This document shows, piece after piece, positions 14,351 through 25,997 of a stretch of DNA of 64,000 nt. The stretch spans positions 248,001-312,000 of the forward strand of contig VZSE01013366.1 of assembly GCA_013398275.1 (NCBI GenBank), given 5' to 3'. The DNA is from Promerops cafer (lineage: Eukaryota; Chordata; Aves; Passeriformes; Nectariniidae). The notes beneath the pieces are model-generated. The model ran no database searches, was not told the DNA's origin, and was given only the letters and a program-made list of their open reading frames with translations. Positions within the stretch are counted from its first letter, which is position 1. Each line of letters starts with the position of its first letter. Made by a program: the position numbers and the translations under genes.

Positions 14351-14639
14351 TGTGAGGTGAGGGTCCACAGGTGCAAAGGAGAGCTGCTTTATTCCAAAAA
14401 CCAGGCCTTTTTAAGCAGTTAGGCCTTTATCAGTTATGCAGTTTTAAATCATAACAAACATAATCCCATCAACCACCATAGAGCACGATGTGAACACGTA
14501 ATGGTTATATAACTTGTTTTTCTACCTCTAATTCAGCTGAGTCACTTTCCCATTGTCCTTTTCTGCTTAGCTGCAGTAGCAAGCCTCAGCCATGATTTTA
14601 CAAGGCCTTCCCTTTGTAAGGTTTTACCTATATGCAACA
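14351..14639 (-). mobile_element. Solo LTR of an endogenous retrovirus (6-bp target duplication, ERVK-like)
   Basis: The 289-bp element begins TGTGAGG and ends GCAACA on the plus strand, so it has the TG...CA ends of a retroviral LTR. It is flanked by an exact 6-bp repeat CAGCAT at 14345-14350 and 14640-14645. On the minus strand there is a TATA-like TTATATAAC near 14505-14513. A polyadenylation signal AATAAA lies at 14393-14388, followed by a 37-base tail to the end, giving the U3-R-U5 order. No internal gag, pol or env sequence is present, so this is a solo LTR left by recombination between two LTRs. Six-base duplications are typical of alpha/beta (ERVK-like) retroviruses. The class call is inferred; the element itself is well supported. 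Confidence 0.8.
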
Positions 14640-14645
14640 CAGCAT

Positions 14646-15825
14646 CTTAAAGATATTTGCAGTATTAGGGGTGAACATGTATTTATTGTTTGTTTCAGGA
14701 TAATTCAATTTTTCTCACCTGAAGAAGATTATGGAGTATTTTATGTCTCCTACTATTTTTACTGTTCTATAATTGGAAGTAAATAGTCAAGTTTGTGGCA
14801 AAGGATTTGCTCTGAAATAACCATTAACTTTAACAGGGAATGTGGGGCTGTTTGTTTTAGACATCTTCCATATAAAGATCTCAAAACATGTAATAAATAA
14901 AAGTTATGGGAGAATCTCAATAATTTCTTTGCTATTATCCTTCTCTACCCCTCCCCCCCCAAAGAAAAAAAGGAAATGAGGGCACTTTGAGTGCAGATAA
15001 ATTTATTTATATCAAGAAATGGCAACCCATTTGCTAATGTATTTTCTGTGCATTTTATAATATGGAATAATCCCCTTGTGAGAAGGGACGTATCTACATA
15101 AAATATGCAGGCACACGTGCACACATTGCTAATATGATAAGCAGCTTTCCTTATAATGTGCACTCGCACATCTTGCATTATCTGTAGCATTTTTCTTGTA
15201 CAAGTGGTGCTGGTAAGCTGAAATTATAACCTTATTTTTTTCTTAGGGGATTTTACATTTTTTAAGCTCATTCTTCTTCAAGAAAAATTGCTAAAGGACT
15301 GGCAAGCAGAACCTTTTATGATATGAATATTTAATAACTAAAGGTTAAAAGCAGGAAACACATCAAAAGGTGATTGACAAAAATGTTCTTCAATGGGTTA
15401 TGCACAGGTTGTAACCCTGAGTAGCTCAAAAACAAATGCTATTGCACTGTCTGGAAGTAAATGGGAAGAATGTGCTCTTTCATACCCTGCAGGCGTGGCA
15501 TGACTCATAAAGCCATTCGGAGTCACTGGGCATTTCAAATATTTCTACAAAAGGGAGTTACAGCGCTACCAGCCTTCCTTCCAGGAACTAATAAAACTGA
15601 CTGCATGTTAAATCCTTGCACATCTCCTGAGCTCTCAGGAGGAGAACAAAACCATGTCAGGTTTATAAAGGCAGATGGGTTGTTATGTGGTGGATAACTC
15701 AGGCTCTTGCTGACCTCGCTTACACTGAGGGGCAATATCTTTGCAAGGCTGAACTACTTCTAAATGCTTTCTCTGCTGTGTTAAATATACACACAATTTC
15801 CCAGGCAGGCTTTCTAAAGAAGTAC
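14646..15825. other. Unique sequence with no recognisable gene
   Basis: I see no gene or clear repeat in this stretch apart from a run of C at 14951-14958 next to an A-rich run. It lies downstream of the candidate minus-strand last exon at 15840-16196 and includes the GT-rich element (minus strand, about 15797-15783) expected just after a cleavage site. Confidence 0.5.
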
Positions 15826-15831
15826 TTTATT
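15826..15831 (-). promoter_or_regulatory. Candidate polyadenylation signal (AATAAA)
   Basis: On the minus strand AATAAA lies 9 bases after the stop codon of the 15840-16196 frame. A GT-rich element (TTGTGTGTATATTT on the minus strand) follows about 30-45 bases downstream. The hexamer alone is common by chance in AT-rich DNA; the combination with a stop codon and a downstream GT-rich element is what makes it worth noting. Confidence 0.4.
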
Positions 15832-15839
15832 ACATATAC

Positions 15840-16196
15840 TTAATTTCTCAGTGGAAAACCCCATGCTACAGTCATGGCTCTGTACTTCTTCATGTTATAA
15901 AGAGGAATTTCTGTTGTGAGAGACATGATGCCTTTGCTGAAGTCTGTCAGATGGTGCTTCTCCTTCAAATCACACAGCATAAACTGGTGAATTTTTTTTA
16001 GTGCCACTGCCTTTCCAGGGATTGAGGCTGAAGTTTCCTTCTGGTATGTAAACCTGCAGAAATGAGCATTTATTTTACTATAACACACTGACTGGGTAAC
16101 AAAGCCGCAGACAGGAATCATGTCAGGTTCATGGCAAGAAGGGAATCTATTGACATTGTAGGACCTTTTTGAGAAGTTCAAATCATGAAATCCCAT
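15840..16196 (-). CDS. Candidate 3'-terminal coding segment, product unknown
   Basis: I do not recognise this protein. The minus-strand frame is 118 codons if read from the first Met. The last ~70 residues (FTYQKETSASIPGKAVALKK onward, ending WGFPLRN) look more like real protein than the other frames in the window, with mixed charged and hydrophobic residues and varied third codon positions. Just before them the DNA reads TTTCTGCAG, an acceptable splice acceptor at about 16055, so the true exon may begin there. Upstream, an ATTCAG/GTGAAA donor near 16217 would join in the same frame. The stop codon is followed 9 bases later by AATAAA (15831-15826) and about 30 bases later by a GTGTGTAT-type stretch, the layout of a genuine polyadenylation site. 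No further upstream exons could be assigned, and chance cannot be excluded. A small lineage-specific gene, a decayed gene or a noncoding transcript end are alternatives. Confidence 0.3.
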   Translation of the reverse strand: MGFHDLNFSKRSYNVNRFPSCHEPDMIPVCGFVTQSVCYSKINAHFCRFTYQKETSASIPGKAVALKKIHQFMLCDLKEKHHLTDFSKGIMSLTTEIPLYNMKKYRAMTVAWGFPLRN

Positions 16197-19100
16197 AAAC
16201 TTTCCAGATCTTTTTCACCTGAATACACCCAGATATAAGTGATATGTCCTGGTGCTATCTTTCCATTTCCCCTGAGCTCTCATTTTTTTCTTACAGATAC
16301 TCCAAAGGCAGCTCATTGCTTCTCTCCTCTCTGGATCTTTACATGCAATCTCCACTCTCCAAGTGCATCTGCCTCTCATCTCACTTTCAACCTTCTGCAT
16401 CTCCCTCTTGGCCTTCCTTCCACCTCCCACTGCCATTGCTTATTTGAGGTCATACCCAATATACTCTGGGCTGGTTTGGTGTTTTTTCCCCTCTGTTACT
16501 TCCATGCCCTAATTTCCCCTTTTCCATCCTCGTTTCCACTTGACTGGTATGGCTTTTTTAATCTTCCCCTTCTCACCAGTGTGAACATTTCACCTTAGTC
16601 TGTCTATACTGAAAATACACACAGTTGTAATGCTGCTTTGATATTTAAGGAGAGCCCTAAATATGAGTGTGATTGCGTAGCGTGTTCCCTTGTTTATATA
16701 ATATACTGCACCAAGGCCACTGTACTATCAAGTCATTAGGAGATGAGTTCTCATACCATGTAGAGAAATGTTTCTTCTAGTTTCAGAAAGTGCAGAGATG
16801 TCAGTATCTTGTAGGCCGGGGCTTCCCTGTGATCACCTGGCTCCTTCTCCAGCAGAACAAGATAGGAGCAAGGTCATTGCAAACTCTTTAAACCCCTAAA
16901 CCCCCATAACAGGTCATGTTAGTGTGCTGACCCTTAGGGGAATCACAGGAAAAAAATAATTCTGCAATAGAAAAATATGTGGATGGAGAAGAAACATCTC
17001 TATGGATGTACCACAGAAGGAAAATGATGTTGTCTTGGCATGACAAAAATCTTGGTGAACTGGCTTTAGTCACAGTTAAGGGATTGCCATATTCAATAAA
17101 GATGTAAAAACATTTTAGATGAATTCCAGGGAGAATACTGTATGTTTAAAGTAGAAGTAGACTGCTGGGTCCAGCAACATTTGACTGAGGCTTAGCTGCT
17201 CAGAACACAGAAGGTCTCTGTGGCCATCAATCTGTAAATGCACAGCAGTTTCCCAGTGGGAAATACACAATAGGAAAGAAAAAAGCTCTACTTGAATACA
17301 AGGCTTTTTAGTAAGCAAGTATGTCACCAGCTGGGAAGTACAAATACTCTGATTTGCCATCACCCTAACAAATCCCTTCTTTGTGCCTCCAGCTTGCACT
17401 GTTATGTGGAATTTATTACTGATTTCCCCTGCGACCTAATTAGATGACAGTGATAAGTATTCTTTTCTTGCCCTTGTTTGAAGGTGCTCTTTCCTCTTAC
17501 CACCTTCTCTTCTGTCATCTGGAAATACTTTCTTCCCTTCCCTACCTATCTGCAATTATTCAGCTCTGCAGTGAAGCACTGACAACTCCCAAAATATTGT
17601 TTTCATTTGTTATTGGAACTTGTGATAACCTAAAGAGCTCTATTTTTTTTTTTTTTTGTGCTGATAATGAGTCATTTGGAAAGTTTTGCATTTTAGCTTT
17701 AAGCCCTTTATGTGTGCTGAAAAGAAAGCCCACAAAAACGTAGATTTTACAGAGTCAAACAGTAGATAGCATGAATTCAGAAACTAACTGCTCTCTCACC
17801 TGGGGCTCACGATGATGTGGTTTCTCAAGCATGAGTTCTTGGGACAGTTATTGCAGAACAAGTGAAGCCCTGATGAAGTGGAGGGGGTGCAAACTGCTTT
17901 CCATGTGAGGTTTCTCTGGCCAACACAAATCAAGCAGCCCTTCCTCCTCTCAACACGTGTGAGTGTCAGCATTACTAAAGTGTATCTCTGACCATTGGGT
18001 CTCATCAGCAAAGTCTCTGCTTATTCACTTTCCCTTGGTGGGTAAATGGTAGAAAAGAGATGCTTCACACCTTGCCTAAAATCTACTACCCTAGCCTGTC
18101 CCAGGTTTTCCAGCAGTTGGAAGTAGTTCTTTCAGTAGTGAGGTGATATAGGCAATTAAATATGAAATTGGGATCATTCACATGTGATTAGCTCAGATAT
18201 TTTGGTGGTTTTCTTTCCCCTAGCCCCGTGAGCACACCCTGTGTGGCATGGAGCCTGTCTTTGCATCAGGGAGGGTATTTCCAGGCTTTTTGCAACGGCC
18301 AGTTTTCTTTCATCCACAGGGTTACTGAGGAAAAGCATGGAAAAAGGAGTGCTAACCTGGGCCTTTGGTAGGGTTATCCTCCACCTGACTATCACTCTGT
18401 TTAATTAGCTCAACCTCCTTTCTATGGAGGGCAAATGACCAGGGATGCGCCATACACTGCAAGTAGTTTAGCCTTGCAGTTCTGGCCTGGCCTCAAGAAC
18501 ATGAGAGATGTTTTCCTGCATCTCCTGGGAAACAGCCTACTCTTGAAAAGGTGGATGTTGGAAGAGGAGGGCCTGCAAAATTAAGGAGATAAAAAAAATC
18601 TGGAACAGACTAGAGAGAAGGTAAGAGCTGAATACTAGAAGTCTGCATGGTAAATGGAAGGACTAGATGGCAAATGCTTCTATACATGAATACCAAATTT
18701 TTCCAGCAAAAGAAGGAACGACTTAGCATGTGAGTAGTGGCTGGTGTCTCCTACCTCTGAGAAGCATTATTTTCCTTTCCTCTTCTGTCTGTGAAGAAGC
18801 CAATGAAGATACATAAAAGCTGAGACTACTTGAAGTCCAAGGAATACCTGTCTCTTGTGAGCATCTAAGTAAAAGTATTTAAACAAAGACAGGTGAGCCC
18901 TACTTATAGGATGCTGTTTAACTCACAACTCTGCTAATCCTCACCAAACAGGAATAAAGGAAGGACTTTTACTTTGTTTTTCTTTCAGTTTATAAACTTT
19001 ATATGTGCAAGTGATGATAACCAGGAAGAAAAGCAAAGTACATGTTTAGGAGTTTTAAAAGAGTCCAGAAAATGAAATTTCTTTGTGAAGAATGGATCAA

Positions 19101-22100
19101 ATATTTTCTCAGTGGGGAGGAATAGAATGGGGAAGCTTGAGGTTGTTTCTCTAGCTGTGATTGCTGTCTCAGTTATTTACACAGCAGTGGCTCATCCGAC
19201 TGGGGAACACAAACCCATATGGGAAACCAAACTAAGGTGACTGAATCCTAGAATGGAAAAGACGTCTTTTAGCTTCTAAAATGACTGCATACATAAAACA
19301 ACAAAAAAAATCTAACATCTACTGGAGTGCACCAATAAGATTCATGCTGACTTCACAAGACTCTGGCTCTTAATCATCCAGAGGAAGGTCTGTACTGAGG
19401 ATAAGAGTCTTTGTGAAACTGCTGTGGAAGCTGTATTATTACAGGTGCCTTTAGTGCTGTGATGGTGTCACATGTATTTGTAAATGAACATATTCAGTGG
19501 TTTTCTTTGTACTTGACCTTGTTTCCCCCAACTTCAAATTAATGAGATTTTTTTCTAGTTGAAAGGAGGTAAAATGCTAATAAATGTGTCTGTTCCCAGT
19601 TTTAAATTTAAGTAAGTAAAATTAGAAAGTAATCTGCCTTCAAATGAGAGCAAGATTTGGTAGTGTCCAAATCAGAAAAAAACTCCAGCCTTAAACCATT
19701 TTTTTTTCCCTTCTTCTGAGCTTACTGGTAAAAGAGCCATAAGGAATCTCTAGAGTTGTAGCAGATATATGGATAAAACTGCCCATTTGATGTGTTATGG
19801 AGGAGTCAGGCATATCTCTAAAAAGTATCTTTATCATATACTTGCTGGTTATACCTGACTGCAGATGATAAAGGAAAATGATACAATTTCATTAAGAAGA
19901 GCTTATGAAATGTTTGTGGAGACTACAGGTTTGGGTAGTATTAATCTCTTTAGTTGAGGAGGTTCTCTCCTCAGTTTGGGATAGTTTGGCTTGTGAAGAG
20001 CAGTATTAGGTGACTTTAAAAACAGCCACACAGCCGTAACAAACAGAAATCCAGAACTGCATATTAAAAGACAAAGTGGTACCACATGAGATCCAAGAAA
20101 ATCCCATGTCTTGTGGATTTGGCACGGCAGCATATCAGGCCTTTCAGAAGCCCCCACATGGGCGGCCGCTGGCACCTCGGGGGGCTGTGATGCACCCCTA
20201 GAACTGCCTGTCCCTGTGGTGGGTGCTGCTGCCCAACAGTCTGGGATCCAGCTCTCTTCTCATCCTCAAATCTCTGTCTGAGGGGAGAGAGTGTGTGTCC
20301 TGATGAGGTATTGATGATTTTCTTGATTTTGTCTGAAAGACCTTCATCAGGAACCTGTTCCTTGCACTATAGAAACAAACCTATGGGTTTCCAAAAAGAT
20401 TCCTTAACTAAAAAGACCTGCAAAAAGTAAATGCATCCATAGTACATTTGCTGAACATTAGGGAAAACTAGATCCTCAGGTATCACTATGTGTTTTTTTT
20501 ACTTATAATAGAAACAACATTTTTTATTTTTAGGTAGCCTTCCTAGCATTTAAAGCACATATGTCGTAGGCATAACTCAAATTGCTTTAAATAAAAATCT
20601 AGTGAAGAATTGATACTTTAAGTAAAATTACGGTTGTATGTTAAAACAAGGGTATTGATGAGATTTTTTTCAAGGAGTCTAAAAGAAATAGACAAGAACT
20701 CTATAAAATTTCAGGGGCTTGTGGCACTTGCAGTTTCTCAGGACTCTTTGGCCCATTCTTGGTTTCCTTGTTGTACTGTTGGCACAATAAAAGCCAGAAA
20801 AATTCAAGTTCTCTGTTGGTTTGTCACTGAAGATAATAGAAGAGGAGGATGAACTTGAGTAATTGTGATGGAGTAGTGAAGTGCTTACTTTGTATAGTAA
20901 TGAGATACAGCTGAAAAGAATTTATGTCCCAAATTAGCATGCAGGAAGGTATGGAATGCAAAGCAGCTCTGGTAAAGTAAGTGGCTTAAAGACCCTGACA
21001 GCAAAGAGTTATTAAATGTTGTCCTCAATAACACAATAACAATGCTCTTTTAGAAACTTTTTTATCTTTGTGACATAGGTGGTAGCAGTTCTGAAAATAG
21101 CTGGTAAATCACAGCCAGGAAAATACAGCTTCCAGAACAGAGCCACATGAAAGCAGGGGATCACTATGAACTTTGAAGAGCTTTTTCTTAGTGTACTTTT
21201 TTAACCAGGGTAAACAGATCTGAGGCCAGATAGTCTGTGAATAATCTGGGAGACTGCTAAAGAGATTTAAATATGCTTTATTTTCAGCTTAAATCTTCAG
21301 ATGTGGCTGAAGTTTCTGCAAGCTCTGAGGGCTGTAAACTGGTCCAGCAGTTTCATGAGGCTTGTACTTTCCATTCATTGCTTCATAGAGCTCTTTGGAT
21401 TATTTCTTTTGTCCAGGTAGTTTAATATAAGGCAGGTTTGGGCTATTAACTGACAAGAACTGTAGAATTTGGAAAGTGGTGGTTATAGTGTACCTGCAGT
21501 GAAGGAATAAAAAATTTTGGTGTAACTAATGCAGAATTGATGTCTTGAGGGAGAGAGACTGTTTGAAGAAACAGTTGTTTTCCTGTGTATGGGATATATT
21601 GGCTTTTTAAGTAACACTACTGAAAACAGAAACAGCACCTACTAAACCAGGGACTGCATATGTGACTGGCACTTGCCAAGCAGTAATTACCATGAGGAAA
21701 AAGATCATTATCCACCAGGACTTTGTGCCTGTGCGAGGCTTCCTTTATTTCACATTTTTGGTCATGTTTCATGTCTGTTCTTCATTGCCATCCTACCTCC
21801 CCATTTATGTTCTCCTCCCTATAACAGAGTCCTATGTTGCCATTTGGCAGCTCTGATTTATGCAAGGATTCTTTTTGTCAGATGCCTGAAAACTTTTAAT
21901 GAAATGGACTCTCTTCAAGCATTGAGTATTTTTGTAAGCTAAAATGGTATAAAATGAATCATTACAGTTCCTTTATTCTTTTCAGTCAACTGCAAAGATA
22001 CGTCTAAGCTGTGGAGTGTAGAACCAAGTCAAGGCTTTGATCACTGCATGTCTCGGGAGCACTGGGGTGCTTGTTAACTCTGGCTTGTCTCCTGTGTGTG

Positions 22101-25100
22101 GCTGTAATATTTCCTGTCTTCTTGGGTATAGACTTGTAGTCTGTGCATCTGTGAGGTCAGGTACTCAGGCATCTGTGTCTTTGTGTGTCTGTAGCTTTGA
22201 TTCTCTATGTTTTTTCTGATCCAATGCAGGAGGTGTGGGTGATACCTGTTCCAAACATCAGTGTGCCTTCCATCAGCATTCCTGGGAATGCTGGCTGCTG
22301 GAAGTAGCAGTAGAGGTAGCTAAGAAGGGAACTCCTTTGCTCAGCTCTTATGAGCTTGTTTCCTTATGTTCAAGTCCTAGAATTGATTTTACCAAATCAT
22401 CATAATTTCTCAATAAATTTGTGACTACAAATGGATGTCAGAGGAACAGGCATGTGTTTGGCTGGTAATGCTGAAGTTAGTGTTCTGCGTTTTATCTGAT
22501 TCAGAGTCTTACACATGTAGGAAAAAAATAAGCATAATAAGGTATGTAGAAACAAAGAAGAAATAATGTTTCAAATGCTGCTGCAGTTTGCAATCAGCTG
22601 GAATGCATTTAAATACAGCAGCTAAAGAGAGGTGTTAGGAAAAAGTGTTTTGCACCCTTCTGCCTTGACAAGCTTGATCGTAAGTGCTTTGTGCTCATAG
22701 TTCTGGGAGCAGGATTCTCTCTAATGTATCCTCTGTCTGCTGGAGTGATGGGAAGCCTGTGTGTGTTCTCTTAGCATCTCTGGCAGATGTTGGCAAGCAC
22801 TCAGGGACCATAACCTTGTCCCTGCTGCTTGGGCACGCTGCCACTGCTGCATGTACCTGCTTGTACAGTGTTCAGGCTGACTGAGGATAGTAATTGGATT
22901 TCAAGTATTTTTTGTTTGCCAAATATTCAAATATTTCTGGTTTCAATTGACCAGGGCTGCCTAAACAAGTGTCATCACACCAGGACAGATGGTCTCATCT
23001 TGATGGTACTGCTTGCATGGTACAGCTTTTTTTCCCTTCTTAAACTGATGCTGAAATAGCTAACAGTGTTTATCTGACAGATTCCCTGAAGAAGTAGCAG
23101 CTCTGTTTGAGATACCATTCTGCTCAGACCTTCCTTCAAGGATCTGTGGGCTAATAAGACTTTGAGGAAGCTCCAGGCTGCATTCCTCCTCTATATACTA
23201 AATAACACATTATTATCTTCAAGCCAATGTAGTGAGTTCATTTGTTTCTACTTCCTAACAACTTAGAAGGATAAAAGTTGAGCTTCTCTCATTGTTCTCC
23301 CCCCCCACAGGCTGATGTTGGAGATGCAAGCTTCCAGCTGCTATCCTCCCTCTCCTCCTTCACCTTACCACTTTTTTCATGATGACTGAATATGCTTATT
23401 CCATGTCTTTCATCTCGCAGAAGTTCCCTTGAAATGCTCCTCGAGTTTTTTTTGTGAATGGAGAAGGTAGGGAACTGAATTCCACATTTGTTACCTGTGT
23501 TTGGAACTAATGAGAACTAAGTATCACAGGAGAGATGATGACAGTCTTTGTCTGTGCTATCAGTTATAAGCCTGACCTTTTCTGAGGGCCTTTGTAAAGC
23601 AGTTCTCCGTTTTCACTGGGAGCTGTGTATAGCAACAATAACTGCAACTCAGTCATGCAGATGTTTAGAAAAGCATCAGCTGAAAAAAAATCTTTCTCCC
23701 TCAGAGAAATTTCTTCTTCAATACACCAGGATTTAGGTTTTCTTCTAGATAGTAAGGTTTGTAAGATATATAATAAATTTTCAATTGCATTTCAGCCACC
23801 TGTGTTGATTTATTGGCAGGGAGAAAGGAAAAGCTGCTCTGTGAATTCTAGCATTTGTTTCATGCAGCTAAGTACTTAATTTGGCATGTATGACTATTCT
23901 CACAATATATTTATACTTTGATAAGACATTATGAAATGCAGAAGAACGTTTCTTTAAAGAAATGTATTTCAAAACAGACTTCCTCACGTGATAATCCAGA
24001 GTTGATGTCTTAATTTTACCAATCTACATCTGAAATTAAGCTTCTGTGTAGTACAGTGAAAACATGGTTTTTCTAGGATTGTTTCAAAGCATCCAGCTGG
24101 ATTTTAGGGAAAATCAAACATGCCTTTTATTTTCTGCTCATCAGATAAAATAATTTGCTCTTGTCTACAATTACTGGGAAATTGCTAATCATAAGGGTTT
24201 TACACTTTGGGGGTGGGGGAGTGGCTGAGGATTAAAAGGAGGGAGGTAGCTCAAAATATTTGGTTTTGTCTTTGTAAAGAAAGCCTATTTGTCTGCTGTA
24301 GGACTTCGAGTTTGGTTCCTCTCCTACAAGAATACTTACTGCTCCTTGATTTAAGAGCTCTTAGGGCTACTTAGTGATACAAAAGACTTCAAGATCATTT
24401 TTAAAAAAAAAATGAACATAATATTTGCATGTAATGAAAGCTAACTGATAGCAATTAAATGTTCTTTCATCCTGATGAGGGGTACAGGCTTTTGAGGTAA
24501 ATATTGAGAGTTATGTGACTCCATGCCTCAAGGCACTTTCCACCTTAGTTTGGCCTTGAGGGCGTAATTATTTTCCCTCTCAGTGCAGGCATTGCTGTCA
24601 TTCTCTTATGTTTTACACCCTCATAACTTGATTATTGCTTGTGGCTGTATCTTAAATCAATCTAGAAACTTTGCCTGGTGCAGAATGCTTAGTAGTGTAT
24701 TGAATAATGAAGCTGGAGCACAGCAGAATTTAATGTTCTTGGTTCTATCCTAAGTGAATTCCATGGTATTTCTACAAGGTACCAGGTGAGCATTACTGGT
24801 GACAAAAGCTTCTCCTGTCAGCTGCCATGGTCGGTAACACAGCAGTCTTCCCTACACAGCCCTGCAGTCTGATTTACAGAGCTCTTATGGGTGGGAAAAA
24901 TACCCTTTTAGTTGTGCACAAACTCCTTGTCTTTCCTGTGCTGGCAAGACTTGTCAGCAGAGGCAGGAAATGAGCTGAGCATGTGTATCTCATAGCCACT
25001 GGACTGAAGTTCTTCAATGTCCCCAGGGAATGGAACAGGCTTCACTCTTTATGGTCTAGGTGGAAATTCCACATTGGCAAACAGCAGGAGATGCAATTTC

Positions 25101-25387
25101 TCCACTTCTAAGATGAATGGTTTGTGTCTGGCTTCAGTTTGAAGTTAAATCTCCAGGGAGACTAAATATTTTAGTCTTCGCCCTGTTAATCTATTCCCTA
25201 AAGTAATACTGGAAAGCTCTACTGTACCTTATTTTGTCTTCCTTTCCCTAGAAGATGTGTCTGTGCAACAGTATTTCCTTATCAGCGTATATCCTGGGAA
25301 TACTGTCTTCCAGATGGAAAGCAAGAGAGTTTGTGTGTCTTTGTTTGAGACAAGTTAAAGAGGTGGGCACTCTGAAATGGGTAACCT
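16197..25387. other. Long unique stretch with no recognisable gene
   Basis: Across about 9 kb I see no gene, no RNA gene and only one possible repeat (a CR1-like trace at 19243-19285). T-runs occur at 17643-17657, and a C-run with a splice-acceptor-like CAG sits at 23300-23310. Open frames are at most about 120 codons on both strands and match no family I know. The stretch is consistent with intron or intergenic DNA. Confidence 0.55.
19243..19285 (-). mobile_element. Possible CR1 LINE 3'-end trace
   Basis: The plus strand reads GAATCCTAGAATGG, then AAAAGACGTCTTTTAGCTTC. This resembles the reverse complement of the avian CR1 tail (GAATCATAGAATGG, then GAAAAGACCTTTTAGATC) with a short deletion between the two blocks. 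It is only about 40 bases long and could be coincidence. Confidence 0.35.
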
Positions 25388-25393
25388 TCCCCC

Positions 25394-25991
25394 TGATTCC
25401 AGCTAATCCCAACTAATAAGGAACAAGATACTAGAAGATTTAAGTGAAAAAAATAACAGTTTATTAACAAACAGAATGCCAACAGGCAGGGGGGGAAAAG
25501 TAAATAACTGCTAGATACCAAAGTGCTAAATCTCAGTCCCACAGGAACACAGGACAGGGATGGGACTGGTCTGTTGGCACTGGCACGGAGTGTCCTGTCC
25601 CCAGGACCTTGCTTGCTTTTTTTTTTTGCTGCCAGCAGGGTTTGCAAAGTTCACTTCAAAACAGTTTCTAATTCTGAAATGCAGTTTCTATGAATGGCTA
25701 CAGGTGCAAACCCAAAGCTGCCACCAAGGAGAGAGAGCTCTCAGTCTGGGCTGGCTCGCTGGAGCAGGGCCACCTGCAGTGACCTGCAGGCACCCAGGGC
25801 AGCTCAAACCTGCTGACTGCAGCCTCTCCAAAGCAAGGAAAATCTCCAAAAACAAAAAGAGGACCCAAAAAGGGAAGAAAAGAAGAACCTTTGGCTGACC
25901 AAAGACCAAACAGCCAGTGAAGCAAACACTACATGGTGAAAAGCAGGAAGCTGTCTGGGTGGAGTGATTTTAAAAATGCCCATAGATAGCA
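25394..25991 (-). mobile_element. Solo LTR of an endogenous retrovirus (6-bp target duplication)
   Basis: The 598-bp element begins TGATTCCAGC and ends GATAGCA on the plus strand. It is flanked by TCCCCC at 25388-25393 and 25992-25997. On the minus strand it reads TGCTATC...GGAATCA, with the polyadenylation signal AATAAA at 25465-25460 and a tail of about 66 bases, the expected R-U5 layout. A T-rich run and GC-richer blocks lie within the U3 part, and I could not place a clear TATA box. The flanking duplication is of low complexity, so it is weaker evidence than for the LTR at 14351-14639; the termini and poly(A) signal support the call. No retroviral coding sequence adjoins it. Confidence 0.6.
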
Positions 25992-25997
25992 TCCCCC

